Below are positions 1 to 10,300 of a stretch of DNA of 64,000 nt, one piece after another; position 1 is the stretch's first letter, and each line of letters starts with the position of its first letter. The translations under genes and the position numbers were made by a program. The stretch comes from Clostridiaceae bacterium. Lineage in GTDB: Bacteria > Bacillota > Clostridia > Oscillospirales > Acutalibacteraceae. The notes beneath the pieces were generated by a model. It had not been told where the DNA came from and did not search any database. It was given only the letters and a program-made list of their open reading frames with translations. The DNA is taken from the NCBI GenBank assembly GCA_021769555.1, contig JAETSR010000001.1, positions 372,001 to 436,000 on the forward strand. Direction: 5' to 3'.

Positions 1-281
1 GGGCGGCCCTGCGCGCCGCGGAGATAGAGGCCGACGTCATCCTAAAGGCCACAATGGTGGACGGCGTCTACGACAGCGACCCAAAGAAGAACCCCGGCGC
101 AAAGCGCTATGACGAGCTGACCTTCATGGAGGTCTTGAACCGGAACCTGGGGGTCATGGACATGACCGCCGCCTCCTTCTGCAAGGACCGGGGCATACCA
201 TGGCTGGTATTCAGCATTGAGGACCCGGAGAACATCGTTCGGGCGGTCACGGGAGAGGCTGTGGGCACCCTTGTAAAATAA
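1..281 (+). CDS. pyrH: UMP kinase (C-terminal part, cut by window start)
   Basis: This is the last ~92 codons of uridylate kinase, which phosphorylates UMP to UDP in pyrimidine nucleotide synthesis. The frame is open from base 3. The stretch [15 protein letters not shown] followed by the DP-x-K-x-P-x-A-x-RYD pattern is the conserved nucleotide-binding region of bacterial PyrH (amino acid kinase fold). The frame ends at a TAA 45 bases before frr, the usual neighbour of pyrH in bacteria. The N-terminal half lies outside the window, so the start and catalytic lysine cannot be judged. Confidence 0.95.
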   Translation, partial: AALRAAEIEADVILKATMVDGVYDSDPKKNPGAKRYDELTFMEVLNRNLGVMDMTAASFCKDRGIPWLVFSIEDPENIVRAVTGEAVGTLVK

Positions 282-326
282 GCAGGACTCTTAACAATAA
301 AAACCTATTATCAGGAGGGAAAGAAA

Positions 327-890
327 ATGGCAGAGATGAAGGACGTATTTGACAGGGCCGAGAGCAAAATGAAGAAGGCCGTGGGCCATCTTCAGGAGGA
401 GTACGCCGCCATACGCGCGGGCCGTGCCAACCCCGCCGTGCTGGATAAAATCATGGTAAACTACTACGACACCCCCACGCCCATAAACCAGCTGGCGGCG
501 GTTGCCGTCACCGAGGCGAGGGTGCTCACCATCCAGCCCTGGGACGCCTCAGTGCTCCGGGGCATTGAGAAGGCCATACAGACCTCGGACCTTGGGGTGA
601 ACCCCCAGAACGACGGCAAGATAATCCGGCTCACCTTCCCGCCACTCAATGAGGAGCGCCGCCGGGACCTGGTGAAGGAGACCAGCAAGCTGGCTGAAGA
701 GGGCAAGGTGGCCGTGCGCTCCATACGCCGGGACGCCATAGAGAAGCTCAAGGACATGAAGAAGAAGTCCGAGATAACCGAGGACGACTTGAAGCAGGCC
801 GAGAAGAAGGCCCAGGACCTCACCGATAAGTATATAAAGAACATCGACGCCTGCGCCGCTGACAAAGAGAAAGAGATTCTGGAGATATAA
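327..890 (+). CDS. frr: Ribosome recycling factor
   Basis: The 187-residue product has the normal length for RRF, which with EF-G splits post-termination ribosomes. The helical N-terminus, the IRAGRANPAVLD stretch (about residues 30-41) and the charged C-terminal helices with a KKKSEITEDD segment match the family. The ATG follows an AGGAGGG ribosome-binding site nine bases upstream. It lies between pyrH and uppS in the standard bacterial order and is probably cotranscribed with them; uppS starts nine bases after the stop. Confidence 0.97.
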   Translation: MAEMKDVFDRAESKMKKAVGHLQEEYAAIRAGRANPAVLDKIMVNYYDTPTPINQLAAVAVTEARVLTIQPWDASVLRGIEKAIQTSDLGVNPQNDGKIIRLTFPPLNEERRRDLVKETSKLAEEGKVAVRSIRRDAIEKLKDMKKKSEITEDDLKQAEKKAQDLTDKYIKNIDACAADKEKEILEI

Positions 891-899
891 GGAGAGCCT

Positions 900-1622
900 A
901 TGCCGGAGAAAGATACAGCCGGGCAGCCTGTGCCCGCCCATGTGGGCATAATCATGGACGGCAACGGCCGCTGGGCCAAGAAGCATTTCCAGCCCCGCTC
1001 CATGGGCCATAGGGCCGGGGCCCAAAACTTCCGGACTATCACAAGGTACGCCTCGAGGATAGGGATAAAATACCTCACCGTGTACGCCTTCTCCACGGAG
1101 AACTGGTCCCGCCCCGCCGAGGAGGTGGGGGCTTTAATGGGCCTTTTCAAGGACTACCTCCGGGAGGCCCTCAGGGACTTTATGGACGAGAACATCCGGG
1201 TGCGCTTCATCGGGGACGTGAGCGCCTTCTCAGAGGACCTTCGGAAGCTTATCGCAGAGGTGGAGGAGGCCTCTGCCCCGAAGACCGGCATGGTGCTGAA
1301 TATTGCCATGAACTATGGGGGCAGGGATGAGATAATCCGCGCCGCAAGGAGCTTTGCTAAGGACGTGCGGGAGGGCAGGGCGGAGCCCGGGGACCTTACC
1401 GAGGGGCTGTTCGACAGCTATCTCTACACCGCAGGCCAGCCTGCCCCGGACCTTATAATCCGTCCCAGCGGGGAGCAGCGCATATCGAATTTTCTCCTTT
1501 GGCAGTGCGCCTATGCCGAGCTCGTCTATTTCGACATTCTCTGGCCCGACTTCAAGCCCGGGGACCTGGACCGGGCTGTTGCCATATACAATTCCCGCCA
1601 GCGGCGTTTCGGCGGGGTGTGA
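900..1622 (+). CDS. uppS: Isoprenyl (undecaprenyl) diphosphate synthase, cis-type
   Basis: The 240-residue product is a cis-prenyltransferase that extends farnesyl diphosphate with isopentenyl diphosphate to make the C55 carrier lipid for cell-wall precursors. Signature motifs are HVGIIMDGNGRWA with the catalytic Asp at residue 20, the central AFSTENWSRP motif, and the C-terminal RPSGEQRISNFLLWQ. In most homologues the last motif reads R-x-GGE, so Ser-Gly here is a mild variant. An AAGGAGA site precedes the ATG by few bases. It lies immediately upstream of cdsA, as in many Gram-positives. Confidence 0.96.
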   Translation: MPEKDTAGQPVPAHVGIIMDGNGRWAKKHFQPRSMGHRAGAQNFRTITRYASRIGIKYLTVYAFSTENWSRPAEEVGALMGLFKDYLREALRDFMDENIRVRFIGDVSAFSEDLRKLIAEVEEASAPKTGMVLNIAMNYGGRDEIIRAARSFAKDVREGRAEPGDLTEGLFDSYLYTAGQPAPDLIIRPSGEQRISNFLLWQCAYAELVYFDILWPDFKPGDLDRAVAIYNSRQRRFGGV

Positions 1623-1653
1623 ATTTTCACGGGAAGAAAGGCGGCGTTCACTT

Positions 1654-2475
1654 ATGGTACAGCGAGTTTTATCGGGTATCGTGCTGGCAGTGTTCATGAT
1701 TGCCGTTGTAGTGTTCGACAAGCTGTTCCCCCTGGCTTTGAATATCGCCGTGGGGGTGATATCGGTGATGGCGGTGCATGAGCTGGCCTCGGCCCTGGGG
1801 CTGCAGAAAAAGTGGTTCCTCTGCCTGCCGTCCCTTACCGCGGCGGCGGTGGTGCCCTTCTGCAATGAGGAGTTCCAGTTCCTGACATACGCTGCCTATA
1901 CACTTATCGTCTTCTCATCGCTTATAGCGTACCACCATGAGACTACCTTCAAGGAGGTGGCGGTGCTGTACAGCATGGTGGTCATGATACCCTGCGCCCT
2001 GCGCACCATTATCTCCCTGAGGGAGCTGAACCTGGGCCACGGCATGTTCTATGTGCTCATAGCGGTGCTCTCGGCCTGGGTGGCGGATATCGGCGCGTAC
2101 TTTGCCGGGACCCTTTTCGGGCGGCACAAGCTCTGCCCGGAGATAAGCCCCAAGAAGACGGTGGAGGGCCTGATAGGCGGCACGGTGGTGGACGTCCTGG
2201 TGATGCTGCTATGCGGGGTTTGGTTTTCGGCGGTGTTCTATCAGGGCCAGGTGGAGGTCAGCTACCTGACGCTGTTCCTGATAGGCTTCTTCGGCTCCCT
2301 CGTCTCAGTGCTTGGGGACCTGAGCTTCTCCATCATCAAGCGCAGCTGCCACATAAAGGACTTCGGCCAGGTGATACCCGGCCACGGCGGCGTGCTGGAC
2401 CGCTTCGACAGCGTCATATTTACGGCGCCCTTTGTGTATTTATTGGTAACCTTCCTGCCTTTGGCGGGGGTGTAG
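1654..2475 (+). CDS. cdsA: Phosphatidate cytidylyltransferase (CDP-diglyceride synthase)
   Basis: This integral membrane enzyme makes CDP-diacylglycerol from phosphatidate and CTP, the branch point for phospholipid synthesis. The 273-residue protein begins MVQRVLSGIV and has about seven or eight hydrophobic segments. Near the C-terminus it carries the CDS signature, visible as GDLSFSIIKR and the PGHGGVLDRFDS block that holds the metal-binding Asp residues. The frame stays open upstream to 1513, inside uppS, but the ATG at 1654 gives the family's usual N-terminus, so I place the start there. A GGAAGAAAGG sequence upstream is a weak ribosome-binding site. Confidence 0.94.
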   Translation: MVQRVLSGIVLAVFMIAVVVFDKLFPLALNIAVGVISVMAVHELASALGLQKKWFLCLPSLTAAAVVPFCNEEFQFLTYAAYTLIVFSSLIAYHHETTFKEVAVLYSMVVMIPCALRTIISLRELNLGHGMFYVLIAVLSAWVADIGAYFAGTLFGRHKLCPEISPKKTVEGLIGGTVVDVLVMLLCGVWFSAVFYQGQVEVSYLTLFLIGFFGSLVSVLGDLSFSIIKRSCHIKDFGQVIPGHGGVLDRFDSVIFTAPFVYLLVTFLPLAGV

Positions 2476-2487
2476 GGGGAGAGAGCT

Positions 2488-3663
2488 ATGGCAGAAAATA
2501 TGAAAACCGTGGCTCTTCTGGGCTCCACCGGCTCCATCGGCACCCAGGCGCTGAAGGTCGTGCGAAAGCTCAATAAGTCCGGGGACATGAAGCTTTGCAT
2601 AGGGGCGCTGGCGGCGCACCATAATGTGGAGCTCCTTGAGCAGCAGGCCAGGGAGTTCCGCCCGAAAGCAGCGGCGGTCTACGATAAAAAAGCCGCCGCT
2701 GACCTGCGCCTGCGCCTGAGGGACACACAGGTGAAGGTGCTCGAGGGCATTGAGGGCCTCTGCGAGGCGGCGGCATATGAGGGGGTGGACGTCACCCTCA
2801 ACTCTGTTGTGGGCATGGTTGGCCTGCGGCCGACCCTCGCGGCCATAAACGCCGGGAAGACCCTGGCCCTTGCCAATAAAGAGACCCTGGTAGCGGGCGG
2901 GGCTCTCGTAATGGAGGCCGCGAAGCGGAAGGGCGTGGATATTCTGCCTGTGGACAGCGAGCACTCGGCCATATTCCAGTGCTTACAGGGGAATAATAAA
3001 GGGGAGCTCCGGCGCATACTGCTCACAGCCTCCGGGGGGCCGTTCTTTGGCAGGACCCGGGGGGAGCTGGAAAACGTCACCCCCCGGCAGGCCCTTGCCC
3101 ACCCAAACTGGTCCATGGGGGCGAAGGTGACAATCGACTCGGCCACCATGATGAACAAGGGCCTTGAGGTCATGGAGGCAAGATGGCTTTTCGACGTGCC
3201 CCCGGATAAAATACAGGTGGTTGTACACCGGGAGAGCATTGTCCACTCCATGGTGGAGTATGCCGACCGCTCGGTGATAGCCCAGCTGGGCGTGCCGGAC
3301 ATGTGCCTGCCCATACAGTACGCCCTGACCTACCCCAGCAGGCTTCCCTCGCCGGCGGGGGAGCTGGACCTGTTCAAAATACGGTCCCTGAGCTTCTACC
3401 CTCCGGACATGGAGGCCTTCCCCTGCCTTGACATCGCCATACAGGCCATCAACAGGGGAGGCCTGGCCCCAGCGGCGGTAAACGGCGCAAACGAGGAGGC
3501 TGTGGGGGCGTTCCTCTTGGGGAGGCTCGGCTTTATGCAGATACCGGAGCTCTGCGCCCGGGCCATGGAGCGCCAGCCGGACCGCCCGGCTGAGAGCGTC
3601 GGGGCTGTACTGGAGGCCGACAGGGCCGCCAGGGAGTTTGTTAAATCCACACTTTCCAGATAG
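2488..3663 (+). CDS. dxr: 1-deoxy-D-xylulose 5-phosphate reductoisomerase
   Basis: The 391-residue product catalyses the second, NADPH-dependent step of the MEP isoprenoid pathway, converting DXP to MEP. The N-terminal LLGSTGSIGTQ is the dinucleotide-binding loop. ANKETLV, PVDSEHSAIFQCL (metal-binding Asp and Glu) and MNKGLEVMEA are family signatures. An AGGGGGAGAG ribosome-binding site lies just before the ATG. Together with ispG downstream, it shows the organism makes isoprenoids by the MEP route. Its placement between cdsA and rseP is the common Gram-positive arrangement. Confidence 0.97.
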   Translation: MAENMKTVALLGSTGSIGTQALKVVRKLNKSGDMKLCIGALAAHHNVELLEQQAREFRPKAAAVYDKKAAADLRLRLRDTQVKVLEGIEGLCEAAAYEGVDVTLNSVVGMVGLRPTLAAINAGKTLALANKETLVAGGALVMEAAKRKGVDILPVDSEHSAIFQCLQGNNKGELRRILLTASGGPFFGRTRGELENVTPRQALAHPNWSMGAKVTIDSATMMNKGLEVMEARWLFDVPPDKIQVVVHRESIVHSMVEYADRSVIAQLGVPDMCLPIQYALTYPSRLPSPAGELDLFKIRSLSFYPPDMEAFPCLDIAIQAINRGGLAPAAVNGANEEAVGAFLLGRLGFMQIPELCARAMERQPDRPAESVGAVLEADRAAREFVKSTLSR

Positions 3664-3686
3664 AGACAATATTAGGAGATGGTACA

Positions 3687-4754
3687 TTGCAGGTATTTTA
3701 CACGGTTTTGCTTATCATTATAGGCGTGCTGCTATTTGGCTTCGTGGTCTTCTTCCACGAGCTGGGGCACTTCCTTCTGGCAAAGTTCTCGGGGATTAGA
3801 GTGAACGAGTTCGCCGTGGGCATGGGCCCCAAGCTCTTCGGCTTTCAGAAGGGCGAGACCCAGTACGCCCTGCGGCTTTTCCCCATCGGCGGCTTCTGCG
3901 CCGTGGAGGGCGAGGACGAGGAGAGCAGCGACGAGGGGGCCCTGGGCAATAAGCCTGTGTGGAGAAGAATTTTGTTCGTAATAGCCGGAGGCGTCTTCAA
4001 CATCATCCTGGGCTTCATCATGATGCTCTTCCTCCTGGCCCCCCAGGAGACCTTTGCCACCACCACCTTCTCAAAGTTCACCGAGAACTCGGCTACAGAG
4101 GCCGCCGGCGCCCGGCCCGGGGACAGGATAGTGGAGATAAACGGCTACGCGGTCTACACCGACCGGGACCTGTCCTTCGCCATGGCCCTTGCGGACCCCA
4201 AGGCCGTGCGCATGACCGTTGAGCGGGACGGCGCGCGGGTGGAGCTCACTGAGTTTGCCATGAACACCCAGACCCTTGAGGACGGAACCGAGGCCCCGGC
4301 CCTGGATTTCTACGTCATGCCCGAGGAGCGGACCCTACCGGGGGTGCTCCGCCGTGCGGGGACCGACACCTTCTCCATGGCCCGCATGGTGGTGGAGAGC
4401 CTCAAGGGGCTCATCACCGGCAGGTTCGGCCTCAACGAGATAGCCGGGCCCGTGGGCACGGCGCAGGCAATCTCCCAGGCGGCGGGGGCCGGGCTCAGCC
4501 AGGGCTTCGGCCAGGCGGTGAGCAATATAGTCTTCATGATGATAATGATAACCGTGAACCTGGGCATTATAAACCTCCTGCCCCTGCCAGCCCTGGACGG
4601 AGGGCGGCTGCTGTTCCTCATATGGGAGGGCATAACCCGAAAGCCCGTGCCCGCGAAGTATGAGGGCTATGTCCACGCGGCGGGCTTCATGCTGCTCATA
4701 GGCCTCATGGTGCTGGTCACCTTCCACGATATCTGGCGTATAGTCACAGGATAG
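3687..4754 (+). CDS. rseP: Site-2 intramembrane zinc metalloprotease, RseP/RasP family
   Basis: This membrane protease cleaves transmembrane segments in regulated intramembrane proteolysis, for example of anti-sigma factors and leftover signal peptides. The 355-residue protein has the zinc motif HELGH at residues 24-28 in the first membrane helix, a PDZ domain at about 100-190 and the second metal-site motif NLLPLPALDGGR near residue 300, followed by further hydrophobic segments. The start is a TTG at 3687 preceded by TTAGGAG; no better in-frame ATG exists that keeps the first helix. It sits between dxr and ispG, the typical order. Confidence 0.95.
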   Translation: MQVFYTVLLIIIGVLLFGFVVFFHELGHFLLAKFSGIRVNEFAVGMGPKLFGFQKGETQYALRLFPIGGFCAVEGEDEESSDEGALGNKPVWRRILFVIAGGVFNIILGFIMMLFLLAPQETFATTTFSKFTENSATEAAGARPGDRIVEINGYAVYTDRDLSFAMALADPKAVRMTVERDGARVELTEFAMNTQTLEDGTEAPALDFYVMPEERTLPGVLRRAGTDTFSMARMVVESLKGLITGRFGLNEIAGPVGTAQAISQAAGAGLSQGFGQAVSNIVFMMIMITVNLGIINLLPLPALDGGRLLFLIWEGITRKPVPAKYEGYVHAAGFMLLIGLMVLVTFHDIWRIVTG

Positions 4755-4769
4755 AAAAAACCCGCATGT

Positions 4770-4800
4770 CAGGGTCCCGCTCCAAGGGGGCGGGGCCCTG
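4770..4800 (+). terminator. Stable hairpin between rseP and ispG
   Basis: An 11-base stem (CAGGGTCCCGC pairing with GCGGGGCCCTG, one G-U pair) has a nine-base loop. It is preceded by six A residues, but the downstream bases (TATTTG) are not a real T-run. It could be a weak terminator or processing site that lowers read-through from the upstream cluster into ispG. The function is inferred from structure only. Confidence 0.4.
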
Positions 4801-4833
4801 TATTTGCCGGTCATAAAGGAAAGGAAGTATAAA

Positions 4834-5883
4834 ATGGACAGAAAGATTACCCGGCAGGTGAAGGCCGGGAACGTGCTCATAGGCGGGGGCGCGCCAATCC
4901 CGGTGCAGTCCATGCTCAGCACCCGCTCAACGGATATAAAGGGGAGCGCCGCCCAGGCCAAGGCTCTGGAAAAAGCCGGCTGCCAGATACTCCGCATAGC
5001 CATACCGGACATGGCCGCAGTCCGCGAGCTGATACCCGCCGTGAAGCAGGCGGTACATATCCCCGTGGTGGCCGATATCCACTTCGACTATAAGCTCGCC
5101 CTGGAATCAGCCGCGGCGGGAATAGACAAGATACGCATAAACCCCGGCAATATCGGGGACGACAGCCGGGTAAAGGCCGTGGCCGGCGCCTGCCGACAAA
5201 GGGGCATCCCCATACGTATCGGCGTGAACGACGGCTCTCTGGAAAAGCATATCCTGGCAAAATACGGCCATCCCACCCCCGAGGCCCTGTGCGAGAGCGC
5301 CCTCTACCACGCCTCCCTCCTTGAGAGGTTCGACTTTGATGACATCGTCCTCTCCATGAAGGCCTCCTCGGTGGACTTCGCCGTCGAAGCCTATAAGCAG
5401 GCCTCGAGCCGCTGTAATTACCCCCTTCACCTGGGCATAACCCACGCGGGCACGGCCCATATGGGCGCGGTAAAGTCCGCAATCGGCATTGGCAGCCTTT
5501 TACAGCAGGGCATAGGCGACACCCTCCGGGTATCCCTGGCCGCGGACCCGGCGGAGGAGGTGCAGGCGGGCATAGATATCCTCAAGGCCCTAGGCCTTCG
5601 CGGCGGCGTGAAGCTCATAGCCTGCCCTACCTGCGGGCGCACCCGCATAGACCTGATACCCCTCGCCAACCGGGTGGAAAAGGCCCTTTCATCCTGCGAG
5701 AAAAACCTGACCGTGGCGGTGATGGGCTGCGCGGTCAACGGCCCGGGGGAGGCCCGCGAGGCCGACGTAGGCGTGGCCGGGGGCAGGGGCGAGGGCCTGA
5801 TATTCAGCAAGGGCAAAATCCTGCGCAAGGTGCCCGAGGACAAGCTCCTGGACGAGCTCCTATTAGAGATTGAGAGGCTGTAA
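4834..5883 (+). CDS. ispG: 4-hydroxy-3-methylbut-2-en-1-yl diphosphate synthase (flavodoxin)
   Basis: The 349-residue iron-sulfur enzyme reduces MEcPP to HMBPP, the penultimate MEP-pathway step. The N-terminal TIM-barrel domain contains IRINPGNIGDD near residue 100. The C-terminal domain carries three cluster-binding cysteines, C264 and C267 in CPTC and C299 in MGCAVNGPGEA, with Glu306 as the fourth ligand position. The frame also has a TTG at 4804, but the ATG at 4834 follows an AAAGGAAG site and gives the normal N-terminus. The next gene begins directly after the TAA. Confidence 0.96.
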   Translation: MDRKITRQVKAGNVLIGGGAPIPVQSMLSTRSTDIKGSAAQAKALEKAGCQILRIAIPDMAAVRELIPAVKQAVHIPVVADIHFDYKLALESAAAGIDKIRINPGNIGDDSRVKAVAGACRQRGIPIRIGVNDGSLEKHILAKYGHPTPEALCESALYHASLLERFDFDDIVLSMKASSVDFAVEAYKQASSRCNYPLHLGITHAGTAHMGAVKSAIGIGSLLQQGIGDTLRVSLAADPAEEVQAGIDILKALGLRGGVKLIACPTCGRTRIDLIPLANRVEKALSSCEKNLTVAVMGCAVNGPGEAREADVGVAGGRGEGLIFSKGKILRKVPEDKLLDELLLEIERL

Positions 5884-6696
5884 ATGACTGAGAAAATATT
5901 TCACACTAAGCACGGGGACATACACTATTGGCTCAGCAAAACAGGGGAAACCAGCCCATGGCTGGCCCTCCTGCCCGGCCTAACCGCCGACCACCATCTT
6001 TTTGACAAACAAACTGAGTATTTTGCAGATAAATACAGCTGTTTCGTGTGGGACGCCCCCGCCCACGGCGGCTCCCGGCCCTTCAAGCTGGACTTCTACA
6101 TGGACGAGCTCACCGGATACCTCCACGATATTTTCCGTCAGGAGAATATATCCCGCCCCTTTATAGCGGGCCAGTCCATGGGCGGCTACATCGCCCAGGC
6201 GTACATAAAGCGCTATCCCGGCGAAGTCAGCGGCTTTGTCTCCATCGACTCCGCGCCCCTCTCAAGGAGCTATTTCTCCGGCTGGGAGCTGGCCATGCTA
6301 AAGCACGCCTACTGGATATACCGCCCCATCCCCTGGGAGCCCCTGGTGAAGCTGGGCGCCACCGGCACCGCCCAGTCCGAGTACGGCCGGGAGCTCATGG
6401 AGCGCACCATGCGGAGCTACAACCAGAAGGAATACTGCAAGCTCGCCGCCCACGGCTATAAACTTCTGAGCCTCGCCGTGGAGGCCCACGGGGACTGGGA
6501 GCCCGACTGCCCGGTGCTCCTGCTCTGCGGCGAAAAGGACGGCGCGGGCTCGTCCAAGCGCTATAACCGGGCCTGGACGAAGAAAACCGGATTTCCGCTG
6601 GTATGGCTTGAGGGCGCGGGGCACAACTCCAACACGGACGCGCCCGGCGAAGTGAACAGGCTCATTGAGGCATTCATAAGGGAGCACACGGCATGA
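5884..6696 (+). CDS. Alpha/beta hydrolase, substrate unknown
   Basis: The 270-residue product has a classic alpha/beta-hydrolase layout. An oxyanion-side loop lies near LPGLTADHH, the nucleophile elbow GQSMGG has Ser98 at its centre, the acidic residue is probably the Asp in GEKDGA, and the catalytic histidine is H247 in GAGHNS. No signal peptide is visible, so it should be cytoplasmic. The ATG abuts the ispG stop and the 3' end overlaps the next gene by four bases, so all three are probably co-translated. In many relatives ispG is followed directly by polC; here this gene and the next are inserted between them. Substrate cannot be predicted. Confidence 0.85.
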   Translation: MTEKIFHTKHGDIHYWLSKTGETSPWLALLPGLTADHHLFDKQTEYFADKYSCFVWDAPAHGGSRPFKLDFYMDELTGYLHDIFRQENISRPFIAGQSMGGYIAQAYIKRYPGEVSGFVSIDSAPLSRSYFSGWELAMLKHAYWIYRPIPWEPLVKLGATGTAQSEYGRELMERTMRSYNQKEYCKLAAHGYKLLSLAVEAHGDWEPDCPVLLLCGEKDGAGSSKRYNRAWTKKTGFPLVWLEGAGHNSNTDAPGEVNRLIEAFIREHTA

Positions 6697-7307
6697 AGCG
6701 GGTTATCACCATTCAGCACTGCCAGTCGGAGCAGCACATAAACGGCATGATGGGCGGCTGGAACGACTGGGAGCTGACGGAGCTGGGCTCCCTTCAGGCC
6801 CGGCACATAGCCGAGCGCCTGGGTGCGGAGCTCTCGGGGGAGACAGTGAAAATATACTCCTCAGACCTAAAGCGGGCCGCCCACACTGCCGCGCCCCTGG
6901 CCGAAAAGCTGGGGCTTGAGGTCGAGTGCCGGAAGGAGCTCCGGGAGAAAAACTTTGGCCCTTTGGTGATGGGCAGGAGCAAGGAGTGGTACAGGGAGCA
7001 CTGCGACAACTTCGGCGACAAAATAGACGAGCGCCCCCTGCCCGGGGCCGAGACCAAGCGGGAGCTATACGAGCGCCTTATGCCCCTTCGCCGGGAGGTG
7101 ATGGAGCGGCCCGAGGACACGGTCATCCTGGTGTCCCACGGCGGGGCGCTCAGCGTCTGGAATATCATATGGCTGGGCCTGCCGCCGGAGGTGATGGACA
7201 CCTGCGGCATTTTCGGAAAGGCCGGGGCCGTGGGCGAGTTCGACGTATACAGGGGATGGGAGCACAGGATAGTCCGCATAGGAGATATCTCATACATAAG
7301 GGACTGA
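6693..7307 (+). CDS. Histidine phosphatase family protein with a QHC variant motif
   Basis: The 204-residue product resembles phosphoglycerate-mutase-like phosphatases. The phosphohistidine segment at residues 6-12 reads TIQHCQS, where classical members have an Arg-His-Gly core, so Arg is replaced by Gln and Gly by Cys. The rest of the pattern is present: WELTELG near residue 30, YSSDLKRAAHTA near 55, and a second catalytic His in VSHGGALSVW near 150. I recall clostridial homologues with a similar Gln-His-Thr-Gln start, so this looks like a recognised subgroup rather than decay. It overlaps the upstream hydrolase by four bases (ATGA). Confidence 0.82.
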   Translation: MKRVITIQHCQSEQHINGMMGGWNDWELTELGSLQARHIAERLGAELSGETVKIYSSDLKRAAHTAAPLAEKLGLEVECRKELREKNFGPLVMGRSKEWYREHCDNFGDKIDERPLPGAETKRELYERLMPLRREVMERPEDTVILVSHGGALSVWNIIWLGLPPEVMDTCGIFGKAGAVGEFDVYRGWEHRIVRIGDISYIRD

Positions 7308-7326
7308 ACAGCAGGGAGGAACTAAC

Positions 7327-10300
7327 TTGAGCAGCTTAAAAGCTTTTTTTCAAAAGGAGATAGAGGGAATAGACTTCCCCCCGCCGCTTTTGGAGGGGGA
7401 GATAGAGAGCCTTGCCCTCAGCCGGGAGGGGCGGTCCGCGCGGCTCACCGTCAGGTTCCCGGAGTTCGTCGAGTACCGGGAGCTGCAGCGCTTTGGTGTG
7501 CAGGCGGCGGGAAAGGAGCTTCGGCGGGTGTCCGTACAGCCCCGGTTCCCCGCGGAGTCCTTCAGCCCGGAGCAGCTCGATTCCTTTGCGGCGGCATTGA
7601 AGGAGGGGGACGCCTCCCTTAACGGCAGCCTGAGGGGGGCTGCGGCCGCTTTTGACAGCGGAAAGCTCACCGTCACCCTGGCCCACGGTGGCTACGAGCT
7701 GCTCAAAGTCAGGGGCACCGCCGAAAAGCTTGCGGGGCTCATTAAGGACTGGTTCGGCCTCTGCTGCACCGTGGAGTTTGCAGGCAGGCTCACCGTAAAG
7801 GAGGGGGAGGGCTCCCTCTTGGAGCAGGTGCACCATCAGGAGGTAAAGCTGCGGCGGGAGGCGGCGGTCCGGGAGATAGAGGCCTATGAGGAGTCCATGG
7901 CCCAAAAGACCGCCAAGCGCAAAATAGAGGTGCGCGAGGGGGACAGCCTCCTGCCCCAGGTGATACTTGAGACAGCCCGCCCCCTGCTGGGGCCGGTGCC
8001 AAAGGGCAGGCCGGTGCCTCTAAAGGACCTTACCCTGGATTTGGGCAGCGCCGTTGTGTGGGGTGAGATTTTTGACATCGAGAGCAAGGAGACCCGGGAC
8101 AAGACCAAGAAGATATACTCCATAGACATAACGGACTATACCGGCTCCACCACCCTAAAGGTGATACAGGACGCGGGCCAGTGCAAAGAGCTTGACAAGC
8201 TGAAAAAAGGCCGGTCCATACTTGTGCGGGGCGGGCTTGAGTACGATAAGTACGACCGTGAGAACGTGCTGCGCCCCCGGGCCATCGCCACGGTGGACCA
8301 GGTGGAGATAGTGGACAGCGCCCCGGCGGACAAGAAGCGCGTGGAGCTGCATATGCACACCAGCATGTCCGAAATGGACGGCATTACCCCCGCCGCGGAA
8401 CTGATACAGCAGGCCTACAAATGGGGCCACCCCGCCGTCGCCATTACCGACCACGGCGTGGCCCAGGCCTTCCCCGACGCCATGAACGCCCAGGCGGCCA
8501 TAAACAAAGAGGACCCGGACTTCAAGGTCATATACGGCACCGAGGCCTACTTTGTCAACGACCTGGTGCCCGCCACCGTGGGTGAGTGCGCCAGGAACCT
8601 TGACGGAGAGTTTATCTGCTTCGATTTGGAGACCACGGGGCTCTCGGCGAGAAAGGAGCGCATTACAGAAATAGGCGCCGTCAGGGTGAGAAACGGCGGG
8701 ATTCTGGACCGCTTCGACACCTTTGTGAACCCCGAAAAGCCCATCCCCAAAAGGATAACCGAGCTCACCGGCATTACCGACGAGATGGTGAAAGACGCCC
8801 CGGACGAGCTGACGGCGCTGAAAATGTTCCTTGAGTTCTGCGGGGAGGAGCCGGTGCTCATAGCCCATAACGCCGGGTTCGACATGAGCTTTCTCAGGGC
8901 GGCGGGGCAGCGCCATGATGTGGCGGTAGACTGCCCGTATATTGACACCGTCCCCATGTGCCGCTCCCTCTTAAAGGACATAAAGGACTGCAAGCTGGAC
9001 ACTGTTGCAAAATACCTGAAGCTCGGCGACTTTAACCACCACCGTGCCGACGACGACGCGGCCATGCTAGCCGAGATATTCATCGCCCTAAAGGAGCGGC
9101 TATCAGAGGGCCAGAGCAGCCTTACAGTCGCGGACATCAACCGGGCCCTGGTGGGCGGGGACCACAAGAAGCTGCGCTCATACCACCAGATAATCCTTGT
9201 GAAGAACAATACCGGCCTCAAGAACCTGTACCGGCTCATTTCAGCCGGGCACCTTGAGTACTTCCACCGCCGCCCCCGCATACCAAAGAGCCTTTTAAGC
9301 CAGTACCGGGAGGGCCTGATAATCGGCAGCGCCTGCGAGGCCGGGGAGCTCTTCAGGGCCATTGTGAAGGGCGAGAGCTTTGAGGAGCTCTGCAAAATAG
9401 CCGAGTTCTACGACTACCTTGAGATACAGCCCATAGGGAACAATATGTTCATGGTGAGAAGCGGCGAGACCGACGAGGAGGGCCTGAGGGAATATAACCG
9501 CACGGTGATAAAAATAGGCGAGAAGCTGGGCAAGCCAGTAGTTGCCACCGGGGACGTGCACTTCAAGGACCCCAAGGACGCGGACTACCGCCGGGTCATC
9601 ATGAAGGACTTCGACGACGGCGACGAGCAGGCCCCCCTGTACCTTCGCACCACGGCGGAAATGCTTAAAGAGTTCGAGTACCTGGGCAAGGAGAAGGCCT
9701 TTGAGGTTGTAGTCACGAACCCCAATCTCATAGCGGATATGTGCGACAACATCAGGCCCGTGCCCATGGGCAACTTCCCGCCCTTTATCGAGGGGGCCCA
9801 GGAGCAGCTGGTGGACATCACCTGGCGCAGGGCCAAGGAGCGCTACGGGGACCCCCTGCCGGAGATAGTTGAAAAGAGGCTCAATAAGGAGCTGGGCTCA
9901 ATAATAAAGCACGGCTTCTCTGTGCTCTATATGACCGCCCAGAAGCTTGTGGCGGACAGCGAGTCCCACGGCTACCTGGTGGGCTCCCGTGGCTCGGTGG
10001 GCTCGTCCTTTGTGGCCAGCATGTCCGGCATATCCGAGGTGAACCCCCTTGAGCCCCACTATATCTGCCCGAAATGCAGGCACAGCGAGTTTATAACCGA
10101 CGGCAGCTACGACTCCGGCTTCGACCTGCCCCCGAAAAACTGCCCGGAATGCGGGGAGCCAATGGACCGGGACGGCCACACCATACCCTTCGAGACCTTC
10201 CTGGGCTTCGACGGGGACAAGGTGCCGGATATAGACCTGAACTTCTCCGGCGAGCAGCAGACCAGCTCCCACCGCTATACCGAGGAGCTTTTCGGCCGGG

